Shown: piece after piece, positions 13,825 to 27,000 of the stretch
Position numbering within the stretch: position 1 is the stretch's first letter
Layout: each line of letters opens with the position of its first letter
The notes under the pieces: model-generated
What the model was told of the DNA's origin: nothing
The model's database searches: none
The model's input: the letters and a program-made list of their open reading frames with translations, nothing else
Made by a program: the position numbers and the translations under genes
Origin: Antedon bifida
Taxonomy: Eukaryota > Echinodermata > Crinoidea > Comatulida > Antedonidae
Length of the DNA: 64,000 nucleotides
Direction of reading: 5' to 3'
Assembly (NCBI GenBank): GCA_963402885.1
Contig: OY727097.1
Location: 27,335,401-27,399,400, forward strand

Positions 13825-14223
13825 TTTGAGCTAAGCTAGGTTTAACAATGATGAACCACGACACTAATGACATCTCCTCTTACATGTCTTTGTTTCTCTC
13901 GAATGCAGCAGCAATTACGTACGATTTCTTTTTCTATATGAATCAGAATCTCTCTGCCGCGCCAAAAAACAGTTTAAGAAAATAAAAAGAGGGTGGGGTT
14001 AAGTTCCATACGACTCCCGACTGCTCCTAAAGTTGCATGATTAATCATTAACTGTTTCAGGTCTACCCTATCAAATCAAATTATACAAAATAAAGTTCCG
14101 GGATGTCTTCCTTCGCACAAGCTGGGCCCATCTATAAGCCGTGACGGAAATCCAATGGACTAGTACAGAAGCGACTTATGCATCAACCAACCAATCAAAA
14201 CAGAGCTCTACTGAATAAGCGTG

Positions 14224-14230
14224 TATATAA
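14224..14230 (+). promoter_or_regulatory. Candidate TATA box for the SLC6 gene
   Basis: TATATAA preceded by a relatively GC-rich stretch and followed, 190 bp later, by an ATG-bearing exon with a donor site. It lies about 2.9 kb from the oppositely oriented PDZ first exon, so the interval would be a divergent promoter region. Confidence 0.3.
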
Positions 14231-14419
14231 TTGTTGTACTCATAGTGTTTAATCATTGATGTATGCTATGTCTATAATAGACGTTGTGAATATCAATTGT
14301 CGATGAAACAACAGCATACTGTACTCGAATCGAACCATCTATTTCAGGGAAACACTGATTTGAGAGTATCGTCTCTAATCCTCTCCGAACCTGAAAGAAG
14401 AGGATACTAATCAATCAAC

Positions 14420-14452
14420 ATGAATCCAATTGGAGAAAAAATGGCTCTGGAG
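14420..14452 (+). CDS. Candidate upstream first coding exon of the SLC6 gene
   Basis: ATG AAT CCA ATT ... encodes MNPIGEKMALE, then a donor (GAG|gtaaac) at phase 0. The 21045 exon is preceded by a usable acceptor (cattccgatag) and also begins at phase 0, so splicing would add 11 residues before MELNKTM. A TATATAA lies about 190 bp upstream. The intron would be 6.6 kb. Support is positional only; 21045 may equally be the true start with a 5' UTR beginning nearby. Confidence 0.4.
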
Positions 14453-16878
14453 GTAAACTTTTTTCATTTCACATTTTGACAACAGGTTGTTGTTCGATCA
14501 TGATGGAGGTGTAGGTATGAGATGTATGAATTGACACATTAAATGTAAATTTAATGTAAATTGGATCGAACGTCGTATTTTGTATTGGTGCGAAATGGAA
14601 GTTCACATTGAATTAGTGTAGACTATGGTTATCTTCTTCTTTCGGTTACTGCTTAACGATCCTTAAGGATCAAAACATACATACATTATACATTGCTTTA
14701 TCATCGGAAATGATAAACTACGGTATAATAGTGGCGTATCGAGATGGAATTGAGAGGGGGATGGGGGATTGCAGGCCTAACATTATTTTGCATTTTGTTT
14801 GGTTTGGTGGACAGGTGGCATGGTCTCACCGAAACCGTGGATACATCATTGAATGTTGGTTACCATTAAGGGTGTACCCATGTTCTGTTCTGTCCAACCT
14901 TAGCGGATAGACGCTACAGTAGTCCCTTGAGAACTTCACGGCTGTGGGTGGGGAGGCTGGGGGTGAGGTGTTAAAATAGGATATTGTCTATCTAACGTTC
15001 GTAAATATTATGGTTGATTAGTACCTGCTATTCAACCAGGAAGTATGTTGAATATGTGTAGTAAAGACTTTTAAAACAATCGACAATGAGCAGTCGGATA
15101 TACAGATTTATTCATATAATTCTTTGATATTAAACATCTGTTCATATACGGTTTTTTTAAATATATTTTTTTGTTTTGTTTTTTTGCTGCTGATACAGTT
15201 TAGCTGGTACCCGGTACACATACGAGCACGTTTAATCTAAATAAACATATGTTATGGAAACACTATTCACTAAATTATTCGCAGCAGTGGATTTAGAGGG
15301 GGACCTCCACATTATGATCGATTCACTTATAACGCAATTTATTTCTGAATTTCTAAAATATTCTTAATATTCCTATATTATTATCATTAATATATTTACA
15401 TTATTTTTACATCTGAATCCGCACCTATTATGACGGGTTAACGCTTGAATCCCAGTAAAAACGTCACATTAAAACTAAAAATTAGTTACCAAAGTTACAC
15501 ACGTCGCGTTTCCATGAAATACCACTATTATATTCCGCGTTAGGTGTTCTAAGTTTCTCAACCTGTTACTATTTTATTAGTTCGTATATCAATTGATATA
15601 AGAATTCAAAAGAACTATGATATAATAAAGCTTTATTATTTATTCATTAACAATACCGTAGGCCTGGTTATTCATTTACAATGAATTGATCCCGGCTGCC
15701 AACAACAATTGTTTGTTCATGTTTTTATAATGAACAATAAAATGAGTATTGTATGCATCACTAACTCTTTTTAAACGTGATTGTGGTAGAAAATACTAAA
15801 AAGATTGATGAACGAGCCTACAAGGCTGCGCGACGGTACACTGTGTACTTTACCAGGGTATCGTACTCGGTTTCTTATATGAGGAAATACATCCGATTAT
15901 CTGTACTGTATCTCCATATAATATGGCATGATGTTCCCAGTATCATGGAACATTCTATAATAAAGCGTCACATGTTCCACGTGTGGCGTCTTGTTGTAAT
16001 AGGTTAGGTATGATACAGCATCACATGTGATACATACGTGACACTGTATACAGAATTTGCCCACGATACTGGACAAATTATTCATACGCATCGAGAAACT
16101 GCTACAGATAGTAAATTATGTTGCAATTGTTGTTGCTTGTTCGAAATATATAATAATATAAAAAATATTATTTAGATTTAAGAGATCGGCTACCCATATC
16201 GTTTACGGAGCTGAGCTGATTTTAATTTGTTCACAACGTGATTGTATTATTTATCAATCCTATTTAAATCTAAATATTTACAATATCTTATGAAATTAAT
16301 TATACTAGTTTTGTTATGGTTTACCACCTACGGTCCAACAAGGCGGATTACATTTCTCATAGAAACTAAACCACTTTTTTTTAACCGCATTAATATCTTG
16401 GTTTTTTCCATCATGATTCATGCGCATGTGTGAACATAACAATTATTTAGTATAGCTTAATTTACCAGCATAAAATTTGAATATTTAATTACTAGGATTA
16501 TCTTAATACACAGTTACCATATGTGCGTAAAAAAAAGCACAGCCAAAGAAATATGTTTTGATTTAATAAACTGAGTATATTATTATTGCCGGTACCGAAA
16601 TATGTATGCAACACAAGTGTATACCAAACATTGTTAATTTTAAATGTGTCATGTTAATCAAGGTCAAATATTATTATTAATAACGGTATATGAAATACGG
16701 ACAGTCGGACAAATACAGTTTTACACTATTTAGGCTTTTACACTACTATTAATATTATTATTTCACACTGTACGCGCATTGTCTGTATAGTATGCTTGGG
16801 TGAGAGTTATAATGATGTAGGCCTATCCACGTGAATGCATACATGTGCACAATCAACAAAAATGGAACATAATATTTA

Positions 16879-17001
16879 ACAAAATATGTGATGTGCCCAT
16901 ATATTATGGACATGATGATGTCATATCACTACCATACTTGGGCATATCACTACCATATTTGGGCACATCCCACTTTTTTGTCAACTAGTTTGAACAGAGC
17001 T
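16879..17001. mobile_element. MITE family 1, copy C
   Basis: Interior GATGTGCCCATATATTATGG and two ACTACCATA-TTGGGC units, with a shortened right terminus (gtttgaacagagct) missing the TAGTGTAG part. Confidence 0.65.
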
Positions 17002-17760
17002 ACATTTTTTGTGTACAAATTTGTTTACAAAGATGCTCTTCTTCACACCAAAAGTAGTTCAGCCCGCATGTTCGCACTTCATTGAATATCCAAATTAAAT
17101 GGTGGTGGGTTGTAAATTTTCTATTGTGGAAGATTAGCGGATATAGGCCTAATATTGTGTATTAAAGGGTTACCTATGCTAATCTGAATGGTATAGGAAC
17201 TGCGGTTACACCTGCAAAAGAAATTGGAATGGAAAAATACATAATCCTGGGATGTCGGAACTTGTCGAACAACCCGAAGGCGTGCACGATAGGCCTACAG
17301 ATGACGTAAATGTACCTGTCCTGTAACAAACTGTGCACTTTAGGAAACAATTTATCAATTTTTCAATACTTATATAGTATAGTATATATCAAACATCAGA
17401 TAAGTTATTTCTACATTGTAATATTTACAGTCGACTCCGTTTAAGTCGAATCTAATGGGACTGGCATAAATAGTTCGAGTTATGCGAACTTCGACTTACG
17501 GATTTTAAACAGAAACAGTCGGGATTAAAAAGTGGAAATGTGCTCTGATAGGAAACTCTCTTTGATCCTTCCATTACCTTTAAAAAAAGATACAATATGT
17601 GTGTCCGACCACTTGTGTGGTACAATCGCGGGTAAGCAGAACCCTTTCAGTTCTTTACCTTTTATTTTATTTATGTTCATAGGCTCCTCCAAATATTGAT
17701 GTTTTCTAAAAAATGTCTGTAAGTTAAACACATATAAGATAGTTACTCTGTCTGGGGATA

Positions 17761-17839
17761 GACTGTCTATCACTATAAAACTAGTTTGACAAAATGTGAT
17801 GTGCCCAAATATGGTGATATGACATCATCTTTTCGGAAT
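17761..17839. mobile_element. MITE family 1, copy D (left half)
   Basis: Left terminus CTGTCTATCACTATAAAACT runs into GTGATGTGCCCAAATATGGT and then stops at gatatgacatcatc. The right half is absent. Confidence 0.55.
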
Positions 17840-19116
17840 CAGAGTCATTGGACCACGAGGCGATGATTTACCATTATATTATACGTTAGAAAAAAAAATA
17901 CCAGCTCAAAATCTATTTTACCTTGGACGCTGGCCTGTATAAGAAAGTGGGTTGCCAGTTCCGTTATATTTTTACTGCCCATGTGTTTAGCCTTGGTTTC
18001 TTTGTAGCGATTACATTTTATGGATCTATTTTGTTTTTATTTTTTTGCCCGACTGGAACCTCATTTTGTAAATTTACGTGTGCTCCGACCGCCTTTAGGA
18101 CCCCTTCCATAAGAAGAAGTGTCCCCGTAGGAGTGTACCATTGAGGTGAAGGGGAGGGATAGTCTTGGTGTTCTTACTACTGTAGGCTAGGCTAAGCCCT
18201 ATATGATAATATGATATATAAATTGTTTTAATCAATAGGCCTACGCATGGTTATGATTCAATAGCCAATGATATACACTGTCTTATAAAATAAATAATAT
18301 GCTTATTTAACGAGTCTTTATAGATTACTAAAAAAATCAATATAGGCCTATTTACAATGAAAATAAAAAACAAAACCGTTGTGTGAGGGAAATCCTAACA
18401 AATCAATATCCATTCAAGCATATCCCTTTTTTGTGACGTAGTATATTAAAGGCGGGAAGATGTGCGTCACATAATTGATCACGTGAAGGTCATGGTCATC
18501 ATGTGAGTCATTTTTCCCGTAATTTTTCCAGGATATATGCCTGTATTCGCTGACCATTGATCACCAACACATGTTATTAATTGTTTGAATCTTAATCGAT
18601 AAGTTGACCGTTCGTAGAACGTAGGTCAAGGGATTTTGTGAATTGTGGATACTGGCCTAGTGACCCAATTCGCAATGTGAATTAGGACATGTAGAACATT
18701 TTAAGTAGTGCGTCGTACATTTGCATTTGTATAGGCCTACTGCCGTTGTTTTTACACACTTCACTGCACACTATGTTGTGACGGAGGGCCTACCCTAGAG
18801 ATCGCCTATATTTCTAATTCTTTAAAGAACGTGCGTCATTATACAATATCCTTATTTTTATTTATTATAAATTTGATTGTCACGAATTTCTGGATGGCGC
18901 GCCAACTTAGTTAGGGTCAATTATTTACAATGGATGTCCTTTAATTCACAAATCCGTGAGGACAATTATACAATTTAAAATGTTGGTGCCAAAATAGGAT
19001 GTAAAGATACAAAATAACAATTTCTGTGAATCCGGAAAAACGTCAGTATTACAGTAATATTTATACTGACTTGATTAATGATAGACTGAGCCAAAGATGG
19101 ATGTTTCGATATTATC

Positions 19117-19285
19117 ACTATAAAGCTCTATAAAACTTTATGTGACAACAAAATGTGATGTGCCCATATATGGACATGATGATGTCATATCACTACCATA
19201 TTTGGGCAAATCACTACCTACTATATTTGCGCATATCACTACCATATTTGGGATCACTCTTTTTTTGTCAAATTATTTGATTGTT
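19117..19285. mobile_element. MITE family 1, copy E
   Basis: Starts AAGCTCTATAAAACTTTATG and contains the ATATATGGACATGATGATGT block with three ACTACCATATTTGGG-like units, one more than most copies. The right terminus is degraded (aaattatttgattg). Confidence 0.6.
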
Positions 19286-19354
19286 TGACTCTTTTTGATA
19301 TTTTATACGAATGTTATTGTTTATAAAGTTAATGCCTATACGATCTGTCAGGCG

Positions 19355-19355
19355 A

Positions 19356-19396
<41 letters not shown>

Positions 19397-20240
19397 GAAA
19401 ATTTATATAGCGCCGGTATCCTCCACCCATGTGGCGCTCATGGCGCTTTGTGCATTAACAACGTGCGAGAACATCAGCGAATAGCGACGTCTTTAGGTTG
19501 GTCTTGAAACTGTTTAGACTAGTCGAGCATTTAACTGTTGCTGGTAAGCTGTTCCATACACTTGCGGCCGCAACGTAAAAAGATCTCTGACCCCACTGAT
19601 TTTTCGCTCTACGCTCTTGAAGAAGGTTTTGTGACAATGATCGTAGGCCTCTGCGGGATGATTCGTAACGATCCACAAGGTCAGATAAATAAGCAGGAGC
19701 ACTGTCATTTAGGATCTTGAATACAAACAACGCAAGTTTGTACTTAATACGTTGTTGAACAGGCAACCAATGCAAATCCATCAGGACAGGAGTTATGTGA
19801 GCGTTTGATTTTGTATAAGTTACAATTCTAGCTGCCATATTTTGCAAGCGCTGCAAACGTTGTATTTGAGATTTTGGTATGCCAAACAACAAGGCATTAC
19901 CAATGTCAATTTTAGAAGTGACAAATGAGTGTACAATCAATTCAGCTGTTTTCTTGTTAAGATTACCGCGAATACGACCAAGGTTCCTAATCGATATGCA
20001 TGCTGCTTTGGATACAGTTGTTATTTGTGCTTCCATAGTGAGATTACTATCCAGCATGATTCCCAGATTCCGGACCACCGATGAGGGAGCGATGTTAGAG
20101 TTTCCGATTCTGATATGTGTGATGTTGATTTTGGAGATGTTACATTTAGACCCGACGATAATAAACTCTGTCTTTCCATCATTCAACTTTAGGTAATTTG
20201 TTGTCATCCAATTGCGAACATCTTCTATACAGGCTTCCAT
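19355..20240 (-). pseudogene. 5'-truncated L2-like LINE (C-terminal reverse-transcriptase tail)
   Basis: A 261-codon frame (20240-19455) contains LNDGKTEFI, NLGIMLDSNLTMEAQI, LQRLQNMAARIV, HWLPVQQRIKYKLA and SVWNSLPATV, the region after the catalytic core of L2/CR1-type reverse transcriptases. The catalytic FADD box is missing, so the copy is 5'-truncated. The 3' end reads gcgccatatgg-like sequence then GGCGCTATATAAATT and an (ATT)n tail (19359-19394 on the plus strand), the usual L2 terminus. The frame is unbroken, suggesting recent insertion. It lies in putative intron 1 of the SLC6 gene, antisense. Confidence 0.85.
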
Positions 20241-20513
20241 CTTACTGATTGCTGAATATGAATATTTTTCCCCTTGTTATTATAATAAAGTTAATACCTA
20301 ACGATAAAGCTTGTTATTATCACGAAGGATGTTTTACATTAAGGATGTATACAAACGCGAGATTTATTTTACCTGAGGGAGTTGAGTGGTGGGTGGGGTG
20401 AATGCCGGATCAGATGTGGGCGGTGTGCAACTGCTGTAAGTTTCTAGTGAGTGTGAACGATGAATGATTCATCACCAAATTCAACTTTACTTTTCAACAT
20501 ATTATCACAATAA

Positions 20514-20656
20514 AGCTCTGTATGTGACAACAAATGTGGTGTGCCCATATATGGACATGATGATGTCATATCAGTACCACATTTGGGCATATCACCACCA
20601 TATTTGGTCACATCACACTTTTTTTTCAAACTAGTTTCATAGTGTAGACAGAGCTT
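20514..20656. mobile_element. MITE family 1, copy F
   Basis: Left end AGCTCTGTATGTGACAACAA lacks the CTACACTATCAAA segment. The interior is intact and the right terminus is tttcatagtgtagacagagctt. Confidence 0.7.
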
Positions 20657-21044
20657 AATAATACAATCATATCAAATTTAATACATTATAAAACCCCCTT
20701 ATCTTTCCCCCTAATTTTCACGGGAATAACAACTTTAGGAAGGAGCTTAAAACAGATAATTAATTGAGTCTAGCCAATTAAAATAGCCGACCAGATCCGT
20801 TTTGTATGCGTGCGGTGACTGTTTTTATTCTTTTAATTTTTTATTCGTTGTCGGCTTGAAAAAAAAAAAGAAATCCGATAAACCAGTTTTCAAATCGCTT
20901 TCTTCCGATCAAATAAATTAATCAAATCTAGAATCTTCAGAAAGATTTTAAAATCTTGATATTAAATCCTGTTCACATAATGATAATATACTGAGGCTCT
21001 TTCTAGCGCAGTTGGTTGACTAAACTATCATTTCATTCCGATAG

Positions 21045-24000
21045 ATGGAGTTGAATAAAACAATGCCATCGGCAACGGGAGGTGGTGTACCGAACGGTAA
21101 GAAGGCCAAGGAACTTGAACTTGAAGAAGCCTACAACAACGATGACAACGACGAAAGAGGCAACTGGGGCGGTAAACTTGACTTCATGCTGTCGACCATT
21201 GGATTTGCTGTCGGATTGGGAAACGTTTGGCGTTTTCCGTACCTTTGCTATGAGAACGGAGGAGGTAGGTAGATATGTCGACTATATATGATTAGACCTA
21301 AATATCTTTCGACAAATACAAAGAACCTCTATTAACAGGCCCCTTTGGGACCCAATAATTAATAAGACCACTCTGAATAAATGTTGGCCGAGGTGTGAAA
21401 ACACTACCCATTCGTTTCACTGGAATGTGTCCCCTTAATAGTATAGGGGTGTCTCAAAGAAGTGGGTGTACTGTCTATGTACCAAGAGTACGTAGATGGT
21501 TGTATATGTATACCAAGAGTGCGTAGAGGGTTGTATACTGTCATTGTACCAAGAGTGCGTTGATGCTTGACTGTCTATGTACCAAGAGTGCGTAGAGGCT
21601 TGTATACTCTATATACCAAGAGTGCGGGAGAGCCACTGGCATGGTTCCATACGCAATAAACAATACATAATCCTGACAGATGTTTAAAGCTTTTAAATGT
21701 TAAACATTAGGCTACTTAATTGAAGTTGCTGGAAGGGGTGAGGGAAAAAAGTCTCATTACTTTAGTGGCTAACATGTATATATAGAGCTGAACATTTCTT
21801 ATCATGTCGGGGAGGTGGAAGGGGAAAAGACTGTCATGACTATGTCTCACAGATAAAGGCATAAACTATATTAAATAATTGCAATAAAAACTAAAAACCT
21901 GCGTCATAAATGGTTCGATCATGTATTATTGTGTATACACGTACAGGTAGTACTGAGTAACTGTAGTAATTGGTATTTAAATCCATACAAAGAGTTTGGC
22001 GGAAAGCTTGACCAAATATTATTAAGAAGCTATTTTGTATTCTAGTTTTGTTTAAACCACTTAATATTATCGGTTCAAATGATAATTAATATTCATGATA
22101 TTTAATAGTTGTTTTGTTTCTTTCAAGGTGCTTTCTTAATTCCATATTGCCTTATGTTGTTCTGTGCCGGACTTCCTTTGTTTTTCCTTGAACTCGGATT
22201 TGGACAATTTGCCGGACTTGGCTGCATTAGCATTTGGAAGATCAGCCCGATTTTCAAAGGTAATATATAAATGACAATGTTGCTACTACTTTATTACTAT
22301 ATTTGATCATGTTTGTTGGGCCAGGCCTAACGATGCCCAAAACTAAAAGACTTATGTTCTGACATGTCAATTTGATTGACATTCGCAAGTAATTTACGGG
22401 AGGACTCAAACTCACGATCACAATTTCGATGTTACTTCCTTTTGCACTCTTGTATAAACATAGCAAGTTGCCTTTTCTTCTGTAACGTTACAAGCCAAAC
22501 GTATCGTTCCATCTGAAGAATGCATTGATGGTTAGATGTAAATCAATGGGTTAGATGTAAATCAATGGCTTAGATTGTGTCCATAGGCAAGATAATTTAC
22601 TCTCATAGCCTCGTCCCTCGAAGGGGGAAGTAATGTTGCGCAGGACCTAAAAGATAAAGAACGTGGTACACATACACAAGGGAGGAGAGTCTCCCGGTCT
22701 GCTGGTCTTCTGGGCCTTCTATGAGAACAGTCTTGTTTAGATGTTAATCAATGGCATAGATTGTGTCCATAGGCAAGATACTTTACTCTCGTAGCCTCGT
22801 CCCTCGAGGGGGAAGTAATGTTACACAGGGCCTAAATGATGAAGAACGTGGTACACATACACAAGTTTGGGGGGACGTCTCCCGGTCTTCTGGGCCTTCT
22901 GTGAGAGCAGTCTTGCATTTCACTTCACACCACCTCTTCCTTTTCACTGCAGGTCTAGGATGGGGAATGGTTGCAATCACTGCCATGGTTTGCTGTTATT
23001 ACAACATCGTTATTTCGTACACGCTGTTCTTCCTCTTTGCATCGTTTACGTCCGAGCTTCCATGGAAGTCATGTGACCACGAGTGGAATACAGAAAAATG
23101 TTTAGTTGTTAACAGTACCGGCGCTGGTGTTTACAACAGCTCTAGGGAGTGGCCAAGTCAGGAATATTGGGAGTAAGTTTGTTGTTAAGTTATATAAACC
23201 TGGAAAACCAACAAACGAGAAATAAAATAAGCGACATGCACATAGAATCATATAGAAATATCACAAGTGAACGATTGTCTATATACAGATAATCCATGTT
23301 CGAACAATTGGCAACATTTAAATACTAGAGTAGTAAATGCTTTGCTCAATTCAATTCAAGAGACATTTATTTACGTCCAAAAGACAACAAGTAAAAAAAA
23401 AATAGATTGGTTCATACTTGAATGCAACGCAAGGACGTAAGCCAATTAAAATTTAGTTCTTATGCGTGGTTCCCACTAGAGACGCAACACAACGGCGTAA
23501 CGCAACGTAATGGATTTGATCAATCACAAGCGATGAATTATTCGAACTGTCACTTGTCATTGGTCAACTCGCTTGCGTTGCGTCTACGTCATTGCGTTGC
23601 GTCCTAATGGGAGCCAAGCTTCACTAGGAGGACGCAACGCAAGAACATAAGAAGCACAACGCAAGTGTCTACCAAACTGTCGCTTGTCATTTGGTCAGAT
23701 CGTTTATGTTACGCCACTGCGTACTGCCTCCAAGTTTTACGTACAGATATGACACACATTGTACAGTTTCAGAGCCTTGTAATACAAACGCCAAACTACA
23801 TTTTCTGACATTTAAAATAAACCGTCTTTACGTATGAGTGAGTAAATATACTTTTTTTAAATATTCATTTTAGTAATCATGTACTTCAGAAGTCTTCTGG
23901 ATTGGAAGAGATGGGTAAATTGCGTTGGCAATTAGTTCTTTGTTTGCTTTTGGCTTGGGTAGTCGTCTGTGGCTGCATAATCAAAGGAGTGAAGTCATCT

Positions 24001-27000
24001 GGAAAGGTAAAACTTTACCAATAATAAAATATATTTAGAAAACACTAAAACTGCTGAGTGACCTTGAATTAAAAGCTTTTATTTTGCTATTGTATTTAAA
24101 TTTCTTTTTTTTTTCTATTGAAAGGTCGTTTACTTTACCGCTACATTCCCGTACATCGTACTTGTCATCCTATTGATACGTGGTGTCACACTGCCAGGGG
24201 CTTTAGATGGAATTCATTTCTACGTTTATCCAAAGTTTCATCTACTTAAGAATCCAAAGGTAAGCCGCTACCGTATTGTTGTATATACAATAGCCTTTAT
24301 CATTCAAAATCACAATAAGCGTCCACAAACTTACAAAGTTCACCTTTGGTGCTATTGAAAAAGTATAGAACCTGACGTCAACTCAACATATCTTTATAAA
24401 AGACAAAATAGAGAGGGACTCCATGTAAACAAAAAACTGAGATTACACAATAGGCCTCTACTGTTATTGTATTTTTTTGGATTCTCGCTCCTGGGGACGA
24501 TCGATTGATTGAAACGTCAAGAAATTAATGATTTCTTTTCAGGACTAGGGCTGGTGTAGCGCAAACTTTATATCAACATTTTTATGCGTTAGTTCCTACT
24601 ATTTACATTCAATTTTTTTGTTTACGCCATGTGTGGAAGACAATGTTTATTTTGTTACCAGTATTAATTCGAATCGCCGTACTACTATACTAAGCATATA
24701 CATCATTAAACGTCAGTCCCGTATGACTGCAAATTACAAACTTTGAAACAATTATTGCTAAAATTAAAAACAAAAGAAAAGAAATAATAAATATATTCCT
24801 ACGACAGTCAGTTAAGTAAATTATTCAAATACAATTATCTACTTTGTGCGATGTGATCACTTTTCAGATTAGTTTGGCACTATTCCATGCTGCACAATGT
24901 AAAAACGTTATATCTTAATTTCAACACTTGTATTGATATTATGATGAACAAATACATATATTTACAGAGTCTATATAATATGATTTTACAGGTATGGAAG
25001 GACGCTGCTGTCCAGATTTTCTATTCTCTTGGGCCTGCATGGGGTGGTCTCCATACACTCGCCAGTTACAACAAGTTCAGGAATAACTGTCACAGGTACG
25101 CTGCGCATGCTCATAATTATGTTAAACCCCCTCACTGTGATATTTTTTCTTCGTCCCTGGAATTGTCGTGAATTATAAGCGCTCTTTTCATAATGCATCT
25201 TCTAAATGGTTAAACCAGAGGCCTAAAAGCGTGGCCTAAATACCGTTGGCCTAGATATTTTACTAGGTACCTGCATGGAGGAATTAGAACTAATTCCTCA
25301 TGGTTCTTGGTTGGTTGTTGATCTCTTAACAGATACTACTTATAGAGTGTCTCAAAGCTTTGAAGAAGTGACTTATTTTATTGGAGATAATATCTTTTAA
25401 TACATTGTGATTGTGATTAATTACAAATTTCCATAGAAATCGAAAATGAAATATGAAATATAAAAGATATGGTAGGTGTTGAGCTATATATAACTATTTT
25501 ACATTATGCGTATCATCATCATTTTTCTTAATTTTTTGTATTTATATGGTGTTTTATTAATTTTGTAATATCACGAACTTCATCACGTGTAAAAACAATG
25601 TTGTTGAACGAGTTGTGTGTTGTCTCATGAATGAATACAGTTAATATAATATCATAACTTTTGTTCGTTTACTATTTCCAGAGATGCTATCATAGTTGCT
25701 CTAACCAATTGTGGAACAAGTATATTTGCTGGTTTTGTTATCTTCTCTATCATCGGATTCATGGCCCACGATGCTGGTGTTCCTGTTGGTGACGTCGTTA
25801 AATCTGGCCCAGGCCTAGCGTTCGTAGTCTATCCAGAAGCCGTCTCCAGGATGCCAGGTGCGCCATTCTGGTCGGTGGTGTTCTTCTTTATGTTGTTCAC
25901 TCTAGGCTTAGACAGTCAGGTTTGTATTCGAACTTTACTTGTACTTAGTAAGTTTAATGGAAAGTGTTAGTTCGAATTAGAAGCGTTAATGCCCTTTCGT
26001 GATTCCAACAATATTTGTAATCTTTACCCAAAGATTAACCGACACCGATTTACTGATGGTTCTATTCCGATATCGTCCTTCCAATTGTGCGAATCATCAT
26101 TTAGGTTTTCCAAAATGTCTTTCTATGTTTTATTTATTCTTTTTTCCCTTCCCATCAATTCTTATTTTAAATCTCGATCTGATCTGTTCATAACAAAGTC
26201 GCCACAATCTGGTTTCTTTCAAACATTGACGCTTTCCATTCCTTCTAAAATAATTAAACTATATCTCTATTTGTTTCTAGTTTGTAATGATGGAAACCAT
26301 TATCACTGCTATATGTGACGAGCTCAAGCACTATGTAGCTAATGTATATACTTACAAAGTAAAAACAACAATAGCGTTCTGTATTATTGGATTCTTGCTT
26401 GGATTACCCCACGTGACAGAGGTAAGAATTGTACAAAGACATTTGTGGAATTGCCAGAAAAGTTGTATATGTTTTCATGAATGAATTTTCTCACACGATG
26501 ATTTGACCAATCACGACGCGATGGATTGTTCGAACTATAGCTTGTGATTGGTCAACTCACTTGTTACGTTTCTCCATGTGGAAACCAAGCACTATAATAT
26601 TCAAATGTTTGGCTATTTGCACGTTTTTCATACATAAGATGGCGCTTGTCTTCGGTTCGGTTCAGTTTTACTTTTATACTTTTATAACTATATATAACAA
26701 AGTTTACAATAAATTTGTTTTGTTTTATTCTTCCAGGGTGGTATCTATTTGTTAACTCTAATGGATGTATATTCAGCAGGATTTTCTTTATTATTTATAG
26801 CTTTACTTGAAATTGTATGCGTTATCTATGTTTATGGTATGTATCAAAATGAATAGTAGTCCTAATAGGGAGTTTTCCATTTATCTGGGAACTAGTTACG
26901 CTAATTGTGCGTGCGCAGACTTTGGTTTACTTCATCATTCGATTATTTGGCACCATTTGCAGACGATCTCAAACATAAGTGAGTTGACCAATCACAAGCG

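Larger units (their letters stand above)
11322..14223. other. Intergenic/divergent promoter region
   Basis: Between the PDZ first exon (minus) and the candidate SLC6 promoter (plus). Holds the perfect palindrome at 12247-12278 and the minisatellite at 13174-13824; otherwise nothing recognised. Confidence 0.5.
14453..21044 (+). other. Putative intron 1 of the SLC6 gene (or upstream flank)
   Basis: Contains MITE family 1 copies C-F and the antisense L2-like LINE; no other exon seen. Confidence 0.4.

Noticed and set aside
22763..23176. 137-residue frame reading into SLC6 exon 3
   Set aside because: The first 60 residues come from the 180-bp tandem duplication; the acceptor at 22951-22952 and the phase of the previous exon fix the exon start at 22953.
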